A stretch of 34,871 bases of DNA. Origin: JBCCSZ01 sp039199225 (lineage in GTDB: Bacteria; Bacteroidota; Bacteroidia; Chitinophagales; Saprospiraceae). The stretch covers positions 1 through 34,871 of the forward strand of contig JBCCSZ010000040.1 of assembly GCA_039199225.1 (NCBI GenBank), given 5' to 3'. The notes below the pieces were generated by a model. It did no database searches. It was given only the letters and a program-made list of their open reading frames with translations, and was not told where the DNA came from. Both the position numbers and the translations under genes were made by a program. Shown in pieces: positions 26,375 through 34,800 of this stretch. The first letter of the stretch is position 1, and each line of letters begins with the position of its first letter.

Positions 26375-26504
26375 AGTTTTTTCAAAAATGTGACCATCAA
26401 TGCGAACTTGTGCCTTCTAATTTGTTATAGACTTGTATCAAAATGTGCGAATTGGGATAGCCGATTCGCATATTTGTTATTTTATCCACCAAAAATTTTC
26501 ACCT

Positions 26505-27230
26505 ATGTTTCACCAGGATGAATTCAAAAAGTATGCAACCAAGCACTTGGGATTCAATAGCATGCATCTTGAGAAATACATGGAGAAATCCACTCCTAAT
26601 ACACCTGTTACTTTTCCAAATATTCACGCTTTTACCCCTCAAGTCATCGAGGAACGCCAGTTGAATGTTGTTGGTATGGACGTATTTTCCAGATTGATGA
26701 TGGATCGCATCATCTTTATGGGCGTACCCGTCAACGACTATGTGGCCAACGTTATTCAGGCACAATTGCTGTTTTTGGAGTCTACAGACCCTAAGCGCGA
26801 CATTCAGATGTTCATCAACAGCCCGGGTGGTTCTGTAATCGCTGGTCTGGGTATCTACGATACAATGCAGTATGTTTCTCCGGATGTAGGAACCATTTGT
26901 ACGGGCTTGGCTGCTTCCATGGGAGCTGTACTGCTGGCCGCTGGTACGAAGAGCAAGCGGACTTGCCTACACCATAGCCGGGTGATGATTCACCAGCCAA
27001 TGGGCGGTATGCAAGGACAGGTTTCCGACATGGAGATTTCCTTCAAATTGACCAAGCAGTTGCAAAAGCAACTTTACGATATTCTGTCTTTCCACACAGG
27101 GCAAGATTATGATACGATCTCTAAAGATTGTGATCGCGACAACTGGATGCTTTCTGCCGAAGCCAAGGAATATGGCTTGGTGGATGAGGTCCTGGACCGC
27201 AATTCGCCTCGTAACAAAGACAATGCTTAA
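26505..27230 (+). CDS. clpP: ATP-dependent Clp protease proteolytic subunit
   Basis: Forms the tetradecameric proteolytic chamber that works with ClpX. The start at 26505 gives 241 residues; an in-frame ATG at 26433 adds 24 residues unlike the family. The catalytic triad is complete: S138 in GLAASMGAVLL, H163 in VMIHQPMGG and D212 in DRDNWMLSA. SPGGSVIAGLGIYDTM is typical ClpP. The roughly 40-residue N-terminal stretch before the conserved core (beginning near PQVIEERQL) is longer than in E. coli and may be a propeptide or regulatory arm. Next in line is clpX, 88 bp downstream, after a strong hairpin. A poor -7 match (CATATTTG, 26469-26476) lies upstream. Confidence 0.96.
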   Translation: MFHQDEFKKYATKHLGFNSMHLEKYMEKSTPNTPVTFPNIHAFTPQVIEERQLNVVGMDVFSRLMMDRIIFMGVPVNDYVANVIQAQLLFLESTDPKRDIQMFINSPGGSVIAGLGIYDTMQYVSPDVGTICTGLAASMGAVLLAAGTKSKRTCLHHSRVMIHQPMGGMQGQVSDMEISFKLTKQLQKQLYDILSFHTGQDYDTISKDCDRDNWMLSAEAKEYGLVDEVLDRNSPRNKDNA

Positions 27231-27247
27231 CCATTAATCCTTCGCAC

Positions 27248-27285
27248 AAGAGCTTTGGACGTTTTGAGTCTAAGGCTCTTTTGCT
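27248..27285 (+). terminator. Hairpin terminator/attenuator after clpP
   Basis: A 13-bp stem, AAGAGCTTTGGAC (27248-27260) with GTCTAAGGCTCTT (27268-27280) allowing two G-U pairs, encloses a 7-nt loop. T-rich sequence follows, though the run is broken (TTGCTTATTTTTG). It may end most clpP transcripts or let some continue into clpX. Confidence 0.7.
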
Positions 27286-27293
27286 TATTTTTG
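27263..27293 (+). promoter_or_regulatory. Promoter of clpX
   Basis: TTTG at 27263-27266, 19-bp spacer, then TATTTTTG at 27286-27293: both boxes match the Bacteroidota consensus at the right spacing. Transcription would start near 27300, about 20 nt before the clpX ATG. The -33 box sits in the loop of the clpP terminator. Confidence 0.6.
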
Positions 27294-27318
27294 AGAAACG
27301 AATATAAACTTTACCTGA

Positions 27319-28563
27319 ATGAGAAGGACTAAAAATTCATATCGCTGCTCTTTTTGTGGAAGAGATAAATCTGAGGCACTCATCCTAATCGCAGGAATCG
27401 ACGGCCACATCTGTGAAGTTTGTGTAGAGCAGGCCGAAGAGATCATTCAGGAAGAATTATATGCTGGAAAAGGTGGTCAAGAGGAACGAGAGGAATTCTT
27501 TTTACCCGATACCATCACACCACGCGACATCAAGTCTCACCTGGATCAATACGTCATTGGACAGGGAGATGCCAAGAAATACCTCTCTGTTGCGGTCTAC
27601 AACCACTACAAGCGCCTGCGCCAACCAGCCAGCGATGATGTGGAAATCGAAAAGTCCAATATCCTCTTTGTTGGAAATACTGGAACGGGGAAAACCCTGC
27701 TGGCCAAGACCATCGCTCGTTTTCTCAATGTACCCTTTGCCATCGTAGATGCTACCGTATTCACAGAGGCTGGATACGTTGGAGAAGATGTAGAAAGCAT
27801 CCTCAGCCGCCTATTACAGGTCTGCGATTACAACGTAACAGCTGCTGAAAGAGGCATTGTTTACATCGATGAGATTGATAAAATTGCTCGTAAGACAGAC
27901 AACCCATCCATCACCCGGGATGTTTCCGGTGAGGGCGTACAACAGGCCATGCTCAAAATGCTGGAAGGAACGGATGTCAATGTTCCGCCGCAAGGAGGAC
28001 GTAAGCATCCAGAGCAAAAGATGGTAAAATTGCGCACGGGCAACATCTTGTTCATCTGCGGGGGCGCCTTTGACGGTATCGAAAAGCTCATCGCCCGACG
28101 GGTCAACCGACAGGTGATTGGATTTAATGGAAAGGAAAACAACCGGATCGATAAAGACAATTTATTGCAATACATCTCACACCAAGATTTAAAAAGCTTT
28201 GGCTTGATCCCGGAATTGATCGGCCGCCTACCCGTGCTGACTTACTTGGAGCCTCTGGACCTCGATGCATTGAGCCGCATTTTAACCGAGCCAAAGAACT
28301 CCTTGGTGCGTCAGTACAAAAAGCTATTTGAACTTGAGGGAATTGAGCTCAAATTTACCAAGGGCGCTTTGAAGTTCATTGCAGAGAAAGCTTTGGAATA
28401 CAAACTGGGTGCTCGTGGACTACGGTCTATTTGCGAGGCTATTATGACAGATGCAATGTTTGAATTGCCCAGCCAAAAAGATGTCAAAACGTTTGAGATT
28501 GATCGGACGTATGCTATGGAGCGGTTGAGCCGTTCGAAGCTGAGCAAGCTGCGCGTTGCCTAG
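27319..28563 (+). CDS. clpX: ATP-dependent Clp protease ATP-binding subunit ClpX
   Basis: AAA+ unfoldase that recognises, unfolds and feeds substrates to ClpP. In 414 residues: an N-terminal zinc-binding domain with C10, C13, C32 and C35; Walker A GNTGTGKT at 119-126; the pore loop GYVG at 152-155; Walker B IVYIDEID at 180-187; the second pore loop RKH at 228-230; and the ClpP-docking IGF loop at 267-269 (QVIGFNG). The C-terminal small domain with GARGLRSICE is present. Nothing is missing. It has its own promoter overlapping the clpP terminator and a strong terminator after the stop codon, so it can be expressed apart from clpP. Confidence 0.97.
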   Translation: MRRTKNSYRCSFCGRDKSEALILIAGIDGHICEVCVEQAEEIIQEELYAGKGGQEEREEFFLPDTITPRDIKSHLDQYVIGQGDAKKYLSVAVYNHYKRLRQPASDDVEIEKSNILFVGNTGTGKTLLAKTIARFLNVPFAIVDATVFTEAGYVGEDVESILSRLLQVCDYNVTAAERGIVYIDEIDKIARKTDNPSITRDVSGEGVQQAMLKMLEGTDVNVPPQGGRKHPEQKMVKLRTGNILFICGGAFDGIEKLIARRVNRQVIGFNGKENNRIDKDNLLQYISHQDLKSFGLIPELIGRLPVLTYLEPLDLDALSRILTEPKNSLVRQYKKLFELEGIELKFTKGALKFIAEKALEYKLGARGLRSICEAIMTDAMFELPSQKDVKTFEIDRTYAMERLSRSKLSKLRVA

Positions 28564-28591
28564 CTACTGCCGTCTTTTCATAAGATACTTT

Positions 28592-28634
28592 CAATTGCAG
28601 CATTCGCTATCTGTGGATGCTGCAATTGTTTTTT
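28592..28634 (+). terminator. Rho-independent terminator after clpX
   Basis: A perfect 12-bp stem, CAATTGCAGCAT (28592-28603) with ATGCTGCAATTG (28617-28628), a 13-nt loop and six Ts immediately after, 28 bp past the clpX stop. Confidence 0.9.
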
Positions 28635-28649
28635 AGATAGTCCATGCAA

Positions 28650-28699
28650 TTAAAGGAAGGGATAATTTATAGGAAAGTTTTTTTACATACTTCCTTTAA
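28650..28699. other. Inverted repeat upstream of the rhamnosidase operon
   Basis: TTAAAGGAAG (28650-28659) and CTTCCTTTAA (28690-28699) form a perfect 10-bp inverted repeat with a 30-bp spacer, about 140 bp before the rhamnosidase ATG. It could be a pair of regulator half-sites or a long-loop hairpin. No promoter boxes could be matched to it. Confidence 0.35.
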
Positions 28700-28839
28700 G
28701 CTACTCGTCGATGCTGCGGCAGCGCCTGTGCTTTTGGCCTCGTCTGTGAAAAAGTTTCTTTCCAACTTATTGTTCCCCCAATAGCTATGAACTGCTTAAG
28801 CAATTTTTTTAATTTAGAGCCTATCCAAAATCATCCCCT

Positions 28840-31812
28840 ATGCGGCTCGTCTTCTTACTCCTGATTTCTTTCTTTCTAACATTCGATGTCGCCTGGGCGC
28901 AACCGCCAGCGGTCCACAACCTTCGCTGCGAATCCAGACACAATCCCATAGGACTGGACGAGCAACTGCCCCGCTTCAACTGGCAACTGAGCTCGACCCA
29001 ACAGAACGTTCGCCAAAAGGCTTATCACATCCGGGTGGCGACCAGCAAAGCTGCTCTGACCTCTGGTCCTTGGGCTTGGAACTCTCAGAAGGTATCTTCC
29101 GATCAGTCTGTCTTTGTGACTTATCAAGGAGAGGCACTGCAGTCGCGGCAGCGCTATTTCTGGCAAGTCAGGGTCTGGGATCAGGATGGCGAAGCTTCGG
29201 AATGGAGCGAGGTTGCATTCTGGGAAATGGGCCTTTTGGAGCGAGCCGACTGGCAGGCCGAATGGATTCGACCGGATATTGAAGAAGACCTAACCCGCTC
29301 GTCTCCCTGCCCGATGCTGCGCTACGAATTCAAGCTGGGCAAAAACATCCGATCAGCCAGAGCTTACATCACGGCCCACGGCCTCTACGAAGCTTATTTG
29401 AATGGCGAAAAGATAGGGGAGGAGTTGTTTACGCCCGGTTGGACGGCCTACAATGAAAGACTGCAGTACCAGGTATTTGACATTACCGAAATGTTGGTGG
29501 CTGGGCAAAATGCGATTGGTGTTTTTCTAGCCGATGGATGGTATCGCGGTTTCATCGGCTACCGAGGCCAGCGAAATTTTTATGGCAATCAACTGGCTTT
29601 ATTGGCCCAATTGGAGGTAACCTACGAAAATGGCGAGACGGCCATCATTTCTTCTTCTCCCACATGGAAAAGCAGCTTGGGTCCCATTTTGTATTCCGAC
29701 CTATACAACGGCGAGGCATACGATGCCCGATTGGAGAAAAGGGGTTGGAAACAAGCTGGTTTTGACGATAAAGACTGGAAGCAGGCACTACTCGTGACAG
29801 ATGCTTCCTACGATCGGCTCATTGCATCCGCTGGGCTGCCGGTCAAAGCAATTGAAACGCTGCCTGCAAAGCAGATTTCCAAAAGCCCCAAAGGAGAAAC
29901 GATTGTAGACTTTGGTCAGAATTTGGTCGGACGCATTCGCTTGAGGGTGAATGGGTCGAAGGGAACCGTCATCCGTATTGGACATGCTGAAGTACTGGAT
30001 AAGGAAGGAAATTTTTATACAGAAAATCTGCGTGCGGCCAAGCAGGCGGTTGAATACACCCTCAAGGGAGGAGGAGCGGAAGTGTATGAGCCTTACTTTA
30101 GCTTTCAGGGCTTTCGATACATCAAAGTGGAAGGGTATCCGGCTGAGTTGACACCCAACGATGTTACGGCAGTTGTGATCCATTCTGAGATGGCGGTCAA
30201 TGGGCATTTCGAATGCTCTGAACCCCTGATCAACCAGCTCCAACAAAACATCCAATGGGGCCAGAAGGGCAACTTTCTGGATATTCCTACGGACTGTCCA
30301 CAGCGGGACGAGCGCCTCGGATGGACTGGCGATGCCCAAGCTTTTTCTCGAACGGCTGCTTTCAATATGGACGTTTCCGCTTTCTTTACCAAATGGCTCC
30401 GCGATCTCGAAGCCGACCAATTGGACAACGGCAAGGTACCCTATGTTATTCCCAATGTGCTGGGCGACCGTGCCGGAGGGGCTGCCGGCTGGGCGGATGC
30501 TGCTACGATCATCCCCTGGAACCTCTACCTGGCCTATGGCGATAAGCGCCTGCTGGAACGACAATTCAACAGCATGAAAGCCTGGATTGCCTACATGGAA
30601 TCGGAAGCTGGCGAAGACTTTCTCTGGGATACGGGTTTTCACTTTGGCGATTGGCTGTTTTACAGTCGGAACGATGATCGCGATGGCAAATCCGCCATTA
30701 CAGATAAGTACCTATTGGCCCAAGCTTTTTTTGCGCATTCCACAGAACTGGTGGTTAAAGCAGCGCGGGTGCTGGATCGTCCAGCGGATGTCGAGTATTA
30801 TCAGGCACTTCTACAAAATGTCAAGAAAGCTTTTGTACAGGAATACATTACCCCCTCGGGCCGGCTGGTCTCCGGTACGCAGACGGCCTATGTGCTGGGG
30901 CTTTTGTTCGAACTCATTCCGGAGCACCAACGGGCGTCGGCTGCCAAGCGGCTGGCCACCAATATTGGCCGCTATGCCTATCACCTGACGACGGGCTTCC
31001 TGGGAACCCCCCACCTGTGCCACATTTTGAATAAGTATGGATACAAAGACTTGGCCTACACCTTGCTACAACAGGAAAGCTACCCTTCCTGGCTCTATCC
31101 GGTCAAGATGGGGGCCACGACCATCTGGGAGCGCTGGGACGGTATTCGACCGGACAGTACGTTCCAAAATGCCAGTATGAATTCCTTTAACCATTATGCC
31201 TATGGTGCCATTGGCGATTGGCTTTACCGCGTAGTAGCTGGGATTGATATCGATGAAAAGGAGCCAGGCTATAAGCACATCCTGATCCAGCCTACGCCGG
31301 GCGGCACACTGACCTACGCCAAGGCAGGACACAAAGGGCCATATGGTAAGATAGTGTCTGCTTGGAAGATTGAAAACGATCGGTTTTACCTGGATTTACA
31401 AATTCCGCCGAACAGTCATGCGACGGTTCGCTTGCCAGAAGTCGAGCGGGAGGGTGTGCTTCTGGACGGTCGTCCGCTGGTTGTAGGTGGGGCTGTGAAT
31501 AATTTGTCGGAGAAAGAAGGGCAGTTGTTCGTCGCATTGGGATCGGGGCAGTACCGCTTTGAATATTCAGCCAAGGATATGTTGGACAAGCGCAATACCT
31601 ACAGCTTGGCGGATACTTTGGCCGATATATTTGCCAACCGAACGACCTGGGAGATTCTTAAGAAGTTCTATCCAGAATTGAACCGGCATCCGCAGATGGA
31701 ACAAATTAAGCAATACACCATTCCGGAATTGGTCCGACAATCCATTGCACAGGACGAAAGTGGGCTGGCACCTTTGGAAACTGCTTTGCGCAAAATAGCC
31801 AAAATCGAATGA
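28840..31812 (+). CDS. Alpha-L-rhamnosidase, glycoside hydrolase family 78
   Basis: Inverting exo-enzyme that releases terminal alpha-L-rhamnose from glycosides such as plant or algal polysaccharides and flavonoids. The 990-residue protein has a signal peptide (1-20, ending DVAWA) and no T9SS domain or lipobox, so it is probably periplasmic. Then come the usual N-terminal beta domains (VHNLRCES...GLDEQLPRFNWQL; later NGEKIG...PGWTAYNERLQYQVFD), the (alpha/alpha)6 catalytic domain, and a C-terminal beta domain. The active-site motif DCPQRDERLGWTGD starts at D485 and contains E491, the likely acid; WERWD contains E764, the likely base. About 80 helical residues after position 905 form a small extra C-terminal domain. 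The stop codon overlaps the next gene's start (ATGA), so translation is probably coupled to the transporter. Confidence 0.94.
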   Translation: MRLVFLLLISFFLTFDVAWAQPPAVHNLRCESRHNPIGLDEQLPRFNWQLSSTQQNVRQKAYHIRVATSKAALTSGPWAWNSQKVSSDQSVFVTYQGEALQSRQRYFWQVRVWDQDGEASEWSEVAFWEMGLLERADWQAEWIRPDIEEDLTRSSPCPMLRYEFKLGKNIRSARAYITAHGLYEAYLNGEKIGEELFTPGWTAYNERLQYQVFDITEMLVAGQNAIGVFLADGWYRGFIGYRGQRNFYGNQLALLAQLEVTYENGETAIISSSPTWKSSLGPILYSDLYNGEAYDARLEKRGWKQAGFDDKDWKQALLVTDASYDRLIASAGLPVKAIETLPAKQISKSPKGETIVDFGQNLVGRIRLRVNGSKGTVIRIGHAEVLDKEGNFYTENLRAAKQAVEYTLKGGGAEVYEPYFSFQGFRYIKVEGYPAELTPNDVTAVVIHSEMAVNGHFECSEPLINQLQQNIQWGQKGNFLDIPTDCPQRDERLGWTGDAQAFSRTAAFNMDVSAFFTKWLRDLEADQLDNGKVPYVIPNVLGDRAGGAAGWADAATIIPWNLYLAYGDKRLLERQFNSMKAWIAYMESEAGEDFLWDTGFHFGDWLFYSRNDDRDGKSAITDKYLLAQAFFAHSTELVVKAARVLDRPADVEYYQALLQNVKKAFVQEYITPSGRLVSGTQTAYVLGLLFELIPEHQRASAAKRLATNIGRYAYHLTTGFLGTPHLCHILNKYGYKDLAYTLLQQESYPSWLYPVKMGATTIWERWDGIRPDSTFQNASMNSFNHYAYGAIGDWLYRVVAGIDIDEKEPGYKHILIQPTPGGTLTYAKAGHKGPYGKIVSAWKIENDRFYLDLQIPPNSHATVRLPEVEREGVLLDGRPLVVGGAVNNLSEKEGQLFVALGSGQYRFEYSAKDMLDKRNTYSLADTLADIFANRTTWEILKKFYPELNRHPQMEQIKQYTIPELVRQSIAQDESGLAPLETALRKIAKIE

Positions 31813-32711
31813 AGCAATCTCTTGCCATTTTTGTGGTGTTGATCTTGGGTATTATTTTCCCGCAGGGACATCAGCTGACCTATCTGATTCGCTACAATTT
31901 GATGGTTATGTTGGTCTTTGCATTTGTGCAGATAAAATTTCGCAGAGACCTCGTACAACTTCAACACCTGTGGATCGTTTTGTGTAACCTCGCTTTGGGC
32001 TTATTCGCCTATGCTGCTACTCGCTGGCTGGGACCGACCATTTCGATGGCTGCTTTTTGCGTCTGCATTGCTCCGACAGCCGCTGCTGCTCCGGTCATCG
32101 CCGTTTTTCTCCGTACCCGTATAGATTTCGTGACCATCTCCGTCTTAATGACCAGTCCGGCCATTGCAGCTGTCTTACCCTTTTTGCTGCCTCAATTACT
32201 AGAGGTAGATCAGCCCATCGCCGTTTTGGATGTCATGCTGCCGATTGCCATGATTGTCGGCGTACCTCTTTTGTTGAGCTATTTACTCAAGCAAGTCGGC
32301 CCTGTTGCTACCAAATGGATTCAACGCTACAAAACGATTCCCTTTTACCTCTTTTTGGCAAATATTTGGGTGGCTTCCGGGCGGGCGACTTACTTCATCC
32401 GCTACGAAACCAACGGGCAGTACAGCGAGTTGTGGATCATTGGACTCGTGGTGGCCATTCTCTGTCTTCTGAACTTTAAGCTTGGAGAGTGGATTTTGGG
32501 AAAAGAGGCAGCCTATGCAGGCGGCTTGTCTTTGGGGCGAAAGAACTCTATGTTTGTCCTTTGGTTGGCGCTGACCTTTGTCAATCCAATGGCTGCCTTG
32601 GGACCGATTTTTTACATCTTGTACCAAAATATCTACAACGGCATCCAGATATACCAGGTCGAGAAAAAGAACCGATTGTCTACCTTCAACGATCTAAACC
32701 CGCTGCAATGA
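31809..32711 (+). CDS. BASS-like (bile acid:sodium symporter fold) membrane transporter
   Basis: A 300-residue, almost wholly hydrophobic protein with about nine to ten predicted membrane segments, from residue 4 to about 285. The pattern, with segments such as SMAAFCVCIAPTAAAAPVIA and ISVLMTSPAIAAVLPFLLP, resembles the BASS/SBF superfamily of sodium-coupled organic-anion carriers, but I assign this from overall style rather than one decisive motif. Its ATG overlaps the rhamnosidase stop by four bases, and its own stop overlaps the DinB-like gene in the same way. The context suggests uptake or export of a rhamnoside aglycone, organic acid or breakdown product. The substrate is unknown; a related ten-helix carrier family is an alternative. 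Confidence 0.6.
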   Translation: MKQSLAIFVVLILGIIFPQGHQLTYLIRYNLMVMLVFAFVQIKFRRDLVQLQHLWIVLCNLALGLFAYAATRWLGPTISMAAFCVCIAPTAAAAPVIAVFLRTRIDFVTISVLMTSPAIAAVLPFLLPQLLEVDQPIAVLDVMLPIAMIVGVPLLLSYLLKQVGPVATKWIQRYKTIPFYLFLANIWVASGRATYFIRYETNGQYSELWIIGLVVAILCLLNFKLGEWILGKEAAYAGGLSLGRKNSMFVLWLALTFVNPMAALGPIFYILYQNIYNGIQIYQVEKKNRLSTFNDLNPLQ

Positions 32712-33217
32712 ACGCAACAAATGCTCTTTTTAAGGAAGAATCCATCAAATATATGGACATGAACATCCCCCGCATTGAAAAATGTTTGGAAATGATGACG
32801 GAGGAAGAATTGTGGTGGCGGCCCAATGCCCATGTCAATTCTGTAGGTAACCTCTTGCTGCACCTTTGTGGCAACATTACCCAGTGGATTACTGCTGGCT
32901 TGGGAACCATCCCGGATCGTCGGGAAAGAGACTTGGAGTTTTCTACGCGATCTGGTTATACCAAGGCGGTGCTTTTGGAAAAAATCAAGCAAGTCAATAA
33001 AGAGGCAACGGCCGTCATTCGATCCATGGATGAAGCTCGATTGCAAAAAACTTATGCGATTCAGAATTACGATAACACCGGCTATGGGGTGATCATTCAC
33101 GTAACGGAACACTTCTCCTACCACGTTGGTCAGATTGCGACCATGACCAAATTTCTCAAGGCGCGCGACCTTGGATTTTATTCCGACCAGGATTTAAACG
33201 GCCGGATAGCGGATTGA
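32708..33217 (+). CDS. DinB-like protein, DUF1572 type
   Basis: A 169-residue soluble protein of the DinB/YfiT four-helix-bundle superfamily. The segment RIEKCLEMMTEEELWWRPN followed by HVNSVGNLLLHLCGNITQW is typical of the DUF1572 branch. The presumed metal-binding histidines are H52, H135 and H139 (HVTEHFSYHVGQI). Some relatives are metal-dependent thiol transferases using bacillithiol or similar thiols; whether this one is active is unknown. The ATG at 32708 overlaps the stop of the transporter gene (ATGA); a longer open frame lies inside that gene and is rejected. It is the last member of the rhamnosidase-transporter-DinB unit, 104 bp before the cytochrome gene. A detoxification role would suit its neighbours, but that is inference. 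Confidence 0.8.
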   Translation: MNATNALFKEESIKYMDMNIPRIEKCLEMMTEEELWWRPNAHVNSVGNLLLHLCGNITQWITAGLGTIPDRRERDLEFSTRSGYTKAVLLEKIKQVNKEATAVIRSMDEARLQKTYAIQNYDNTGYGVIIHVTEHFSYHVGQIATMTKFLKARDLGFYSDQDLNGRIAD

Positions 33218-33321
33218 TAAGCTAAAAATGTTTATCTTCAGCTATCGTCGTGGTTGTTGCATTTGATACCTTTCCTGGGGCGCCTCATCGCCCTTGGATT
33301 AAATAGACGAATTGACGAAAG

Positions 33322-34746
33322 ATGGATTTACTTCTCCTCGAATCGAATATTGGCTTATTCTTAGGGCGTTTTCATCCCCTGCTTGTACACCTACCCATTG
33401 GTTTCATCTTACTGGCCTTTTTGCTGCAACTCCTATCGCGCAAATCGCCTTCACCCGGTATGGACAAGGCCATTGTATTTAGTTTGGGTATTGGAGCCCT
33501 TGGTGCTGTCTTTGCAGCAGGGGCCGGTTGGCTTTTGGCAAATGAAGGAGGCTACGACGACAAGACGCTCTTTCTACATCGATGGATGGGCATCGGATTG
33601 GCCATTTTGGCTACGGTAGGTTGGGCTATGAAAAGTGGCCGCTGGTCTGTTCGGCCCTCGGTGTTCAATAGCACCCTTGTGGGATGTGTTGCCCTGATGC
33701 TGTTCGGAGGCCACTTGGGGGGAAACCTCACGCACGGTGAACAGTATCTTTGGGAATATGCGCCAGCTCCGATTGCAGCCCTCGCAGGCCACGCGCAAGC
33801 AATGGATGTGGAAGAACCGACCGCTTTCAACAATCCGGATTCTACCTTGGTGTATACCCACATCATCCAACCAGTGATGGAAAACAAATGTGTGGAATGC
33901 CACAACGAGAACAAGACAAAAGGAGGCTTGTTGATGACATCTGTTGAGGCTTTGCAAAAGGGTGGAGCCGGTGGCCCTGTATTGGTGAGTGGCAATGCCA
34001 AAGACAGCGAAATGTTTAAACGCATTACGCTTCCACACAGCAGCCGAAAGTACATGCCAACAGATGGACGGCCGCCTTTGGACTACAAAGAAATTCAGCT
34101 AATCAAGTGGTGGATCGATGAGGGCGCTTCCTTCGAAGCAGCTCTATCTGCTATGGACATTCCTCGCCACATCAAAGAAATCCTGGAAGATGATTATCAA
34201 ATCAGTACGACTCAAAAATCCTATGTCGAAACGGCAGAGGTACCTCAGATAGACGCCTCTAGCCTGCAAGCATTGAAAGCACAAGGATACACCGTTAGCC
34301 GCATTGCTGCCAACAACAACTTTCTCGACGTCTCTTTGCCGCCCGGTAAGGCCATGTCCAAAGAGCAATTGGAAGTTTTGCTGAAAGCTAAAAACCAGCT
34401 GACTTGGCTCAATCTTTCCCGCTCTGGTTTACTGAACGATCACTTGGAAATCATCAACCAACTGCCGCATTTAAGCCGCCTGAACATCAGCCAAAATGCC
34501 ATTGATGACGAGGGTTTTCAAAAACTTCAAAACCTGGAAAAACTCGAATACCTCAACTTGTACGGTACCCGCGTGACAGATGCATCCATGCAAGATTTTA
34601 GCCGCTTTCCGCAACTGCGCCGCCTGTATGTATGGCAAACAGAAGTCAGCGAAGCAGCCCTGGAAAGCCTCCGGGAAAAATGGCCGGACTTGGATGTTCA
34701 AGCCGGACTGTCTTTTGCCCAAAAAGAGGCGTCAGCAGAAGAGTGA
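33322..34746 (+). CDS. Membrane-anchored c-type cytochrome fused to leucine-rich repeats
   Basis: A 474-residue fusion. Residues 1-135 hold four hydrophobic segments (about 20-38, 50-72, 88-104, 118-133) with histidines H18, H23, H86, H131 and H138. RFHPLLVHLPIGF is typical of DUF2231-like membrane domains, and the histidines may bind heme b. Residues 178-275 form a c-type cytochrome domain of the planctomycete PSCyt style: CxxCH at 190-194, a probable distal Met in KYMP (M245), and WWIDEGAS. Residues 359-460 contain about four leucine-rich repeats (LTWLNLSRSGL, LSRLNISQNAI, LEYLNLYGTRV, LRRLYVWQTEV). The protein probably carries electrons at the outer face of the inner membrane. The next gene encodes a Tat-exported protein, possibly its redox partner. 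Such genes often sit beside secreted sugar-oxidising enzymes, but none is seen complete here. Confidence 0.82.
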   Translation: MDLLLLESNIGLFLGRFHPLLVHLPIGFILLAFLLQLLSRKSPSPGMDKAIVFSLGIGALGAVFAAGAGWLLANEGGYDDKTLFLHRWMGIGLAILATVGWAMKSGRWSVRPSVFNSTLVGCVALMLFGGHLGGNLTHGEQYLWEYAPAPIAALAGHAQAMDVEEPTAFNNPDSTLVYTHIIQPVMENKCVECHNENKTKGGLLMTSVEALQKGGAGGPVLVSGNAKDSEMFKRITLPHSSRKYMPTDGRPPLDYKEIQLIKWWIDEGASFEAALSAMDIPRHIKEILEDDYQISTTQKSYVETAEVPQIDASSLQALKAQGYTVSRIAANNNFLDVSLPPGKAMSKEQLEVLLKAKNQLTWLNLSRSGLLNDHLEIINQLPHLSRLNISQNAIDDEGFQKLQNLEKLEYLNLYGTRVTDASMQDFSRFPQLRRLYVWQTEVSEAALESLREKWPDLDVQAGLSFAQKEASAEE

Positions 34747-34800
34747 TCTGGCTGCTGATAGAATAAAAGCGAGACCAACTTACCTTATAATGTTTCTAAA

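Noticed and set aside
29788..30642. 284-codon minus-strand open frame inside the GH78 gene
   Set aside because: It is antisense to the conserved catalytic region and has no recognisable motif.
32489..32707. Longer start for the DinB-like gene
   Set aside because: The extension lies out of frame inside the transporter gene; the ATG at 32708 gives the family N-terminus and an ATGA overlap.
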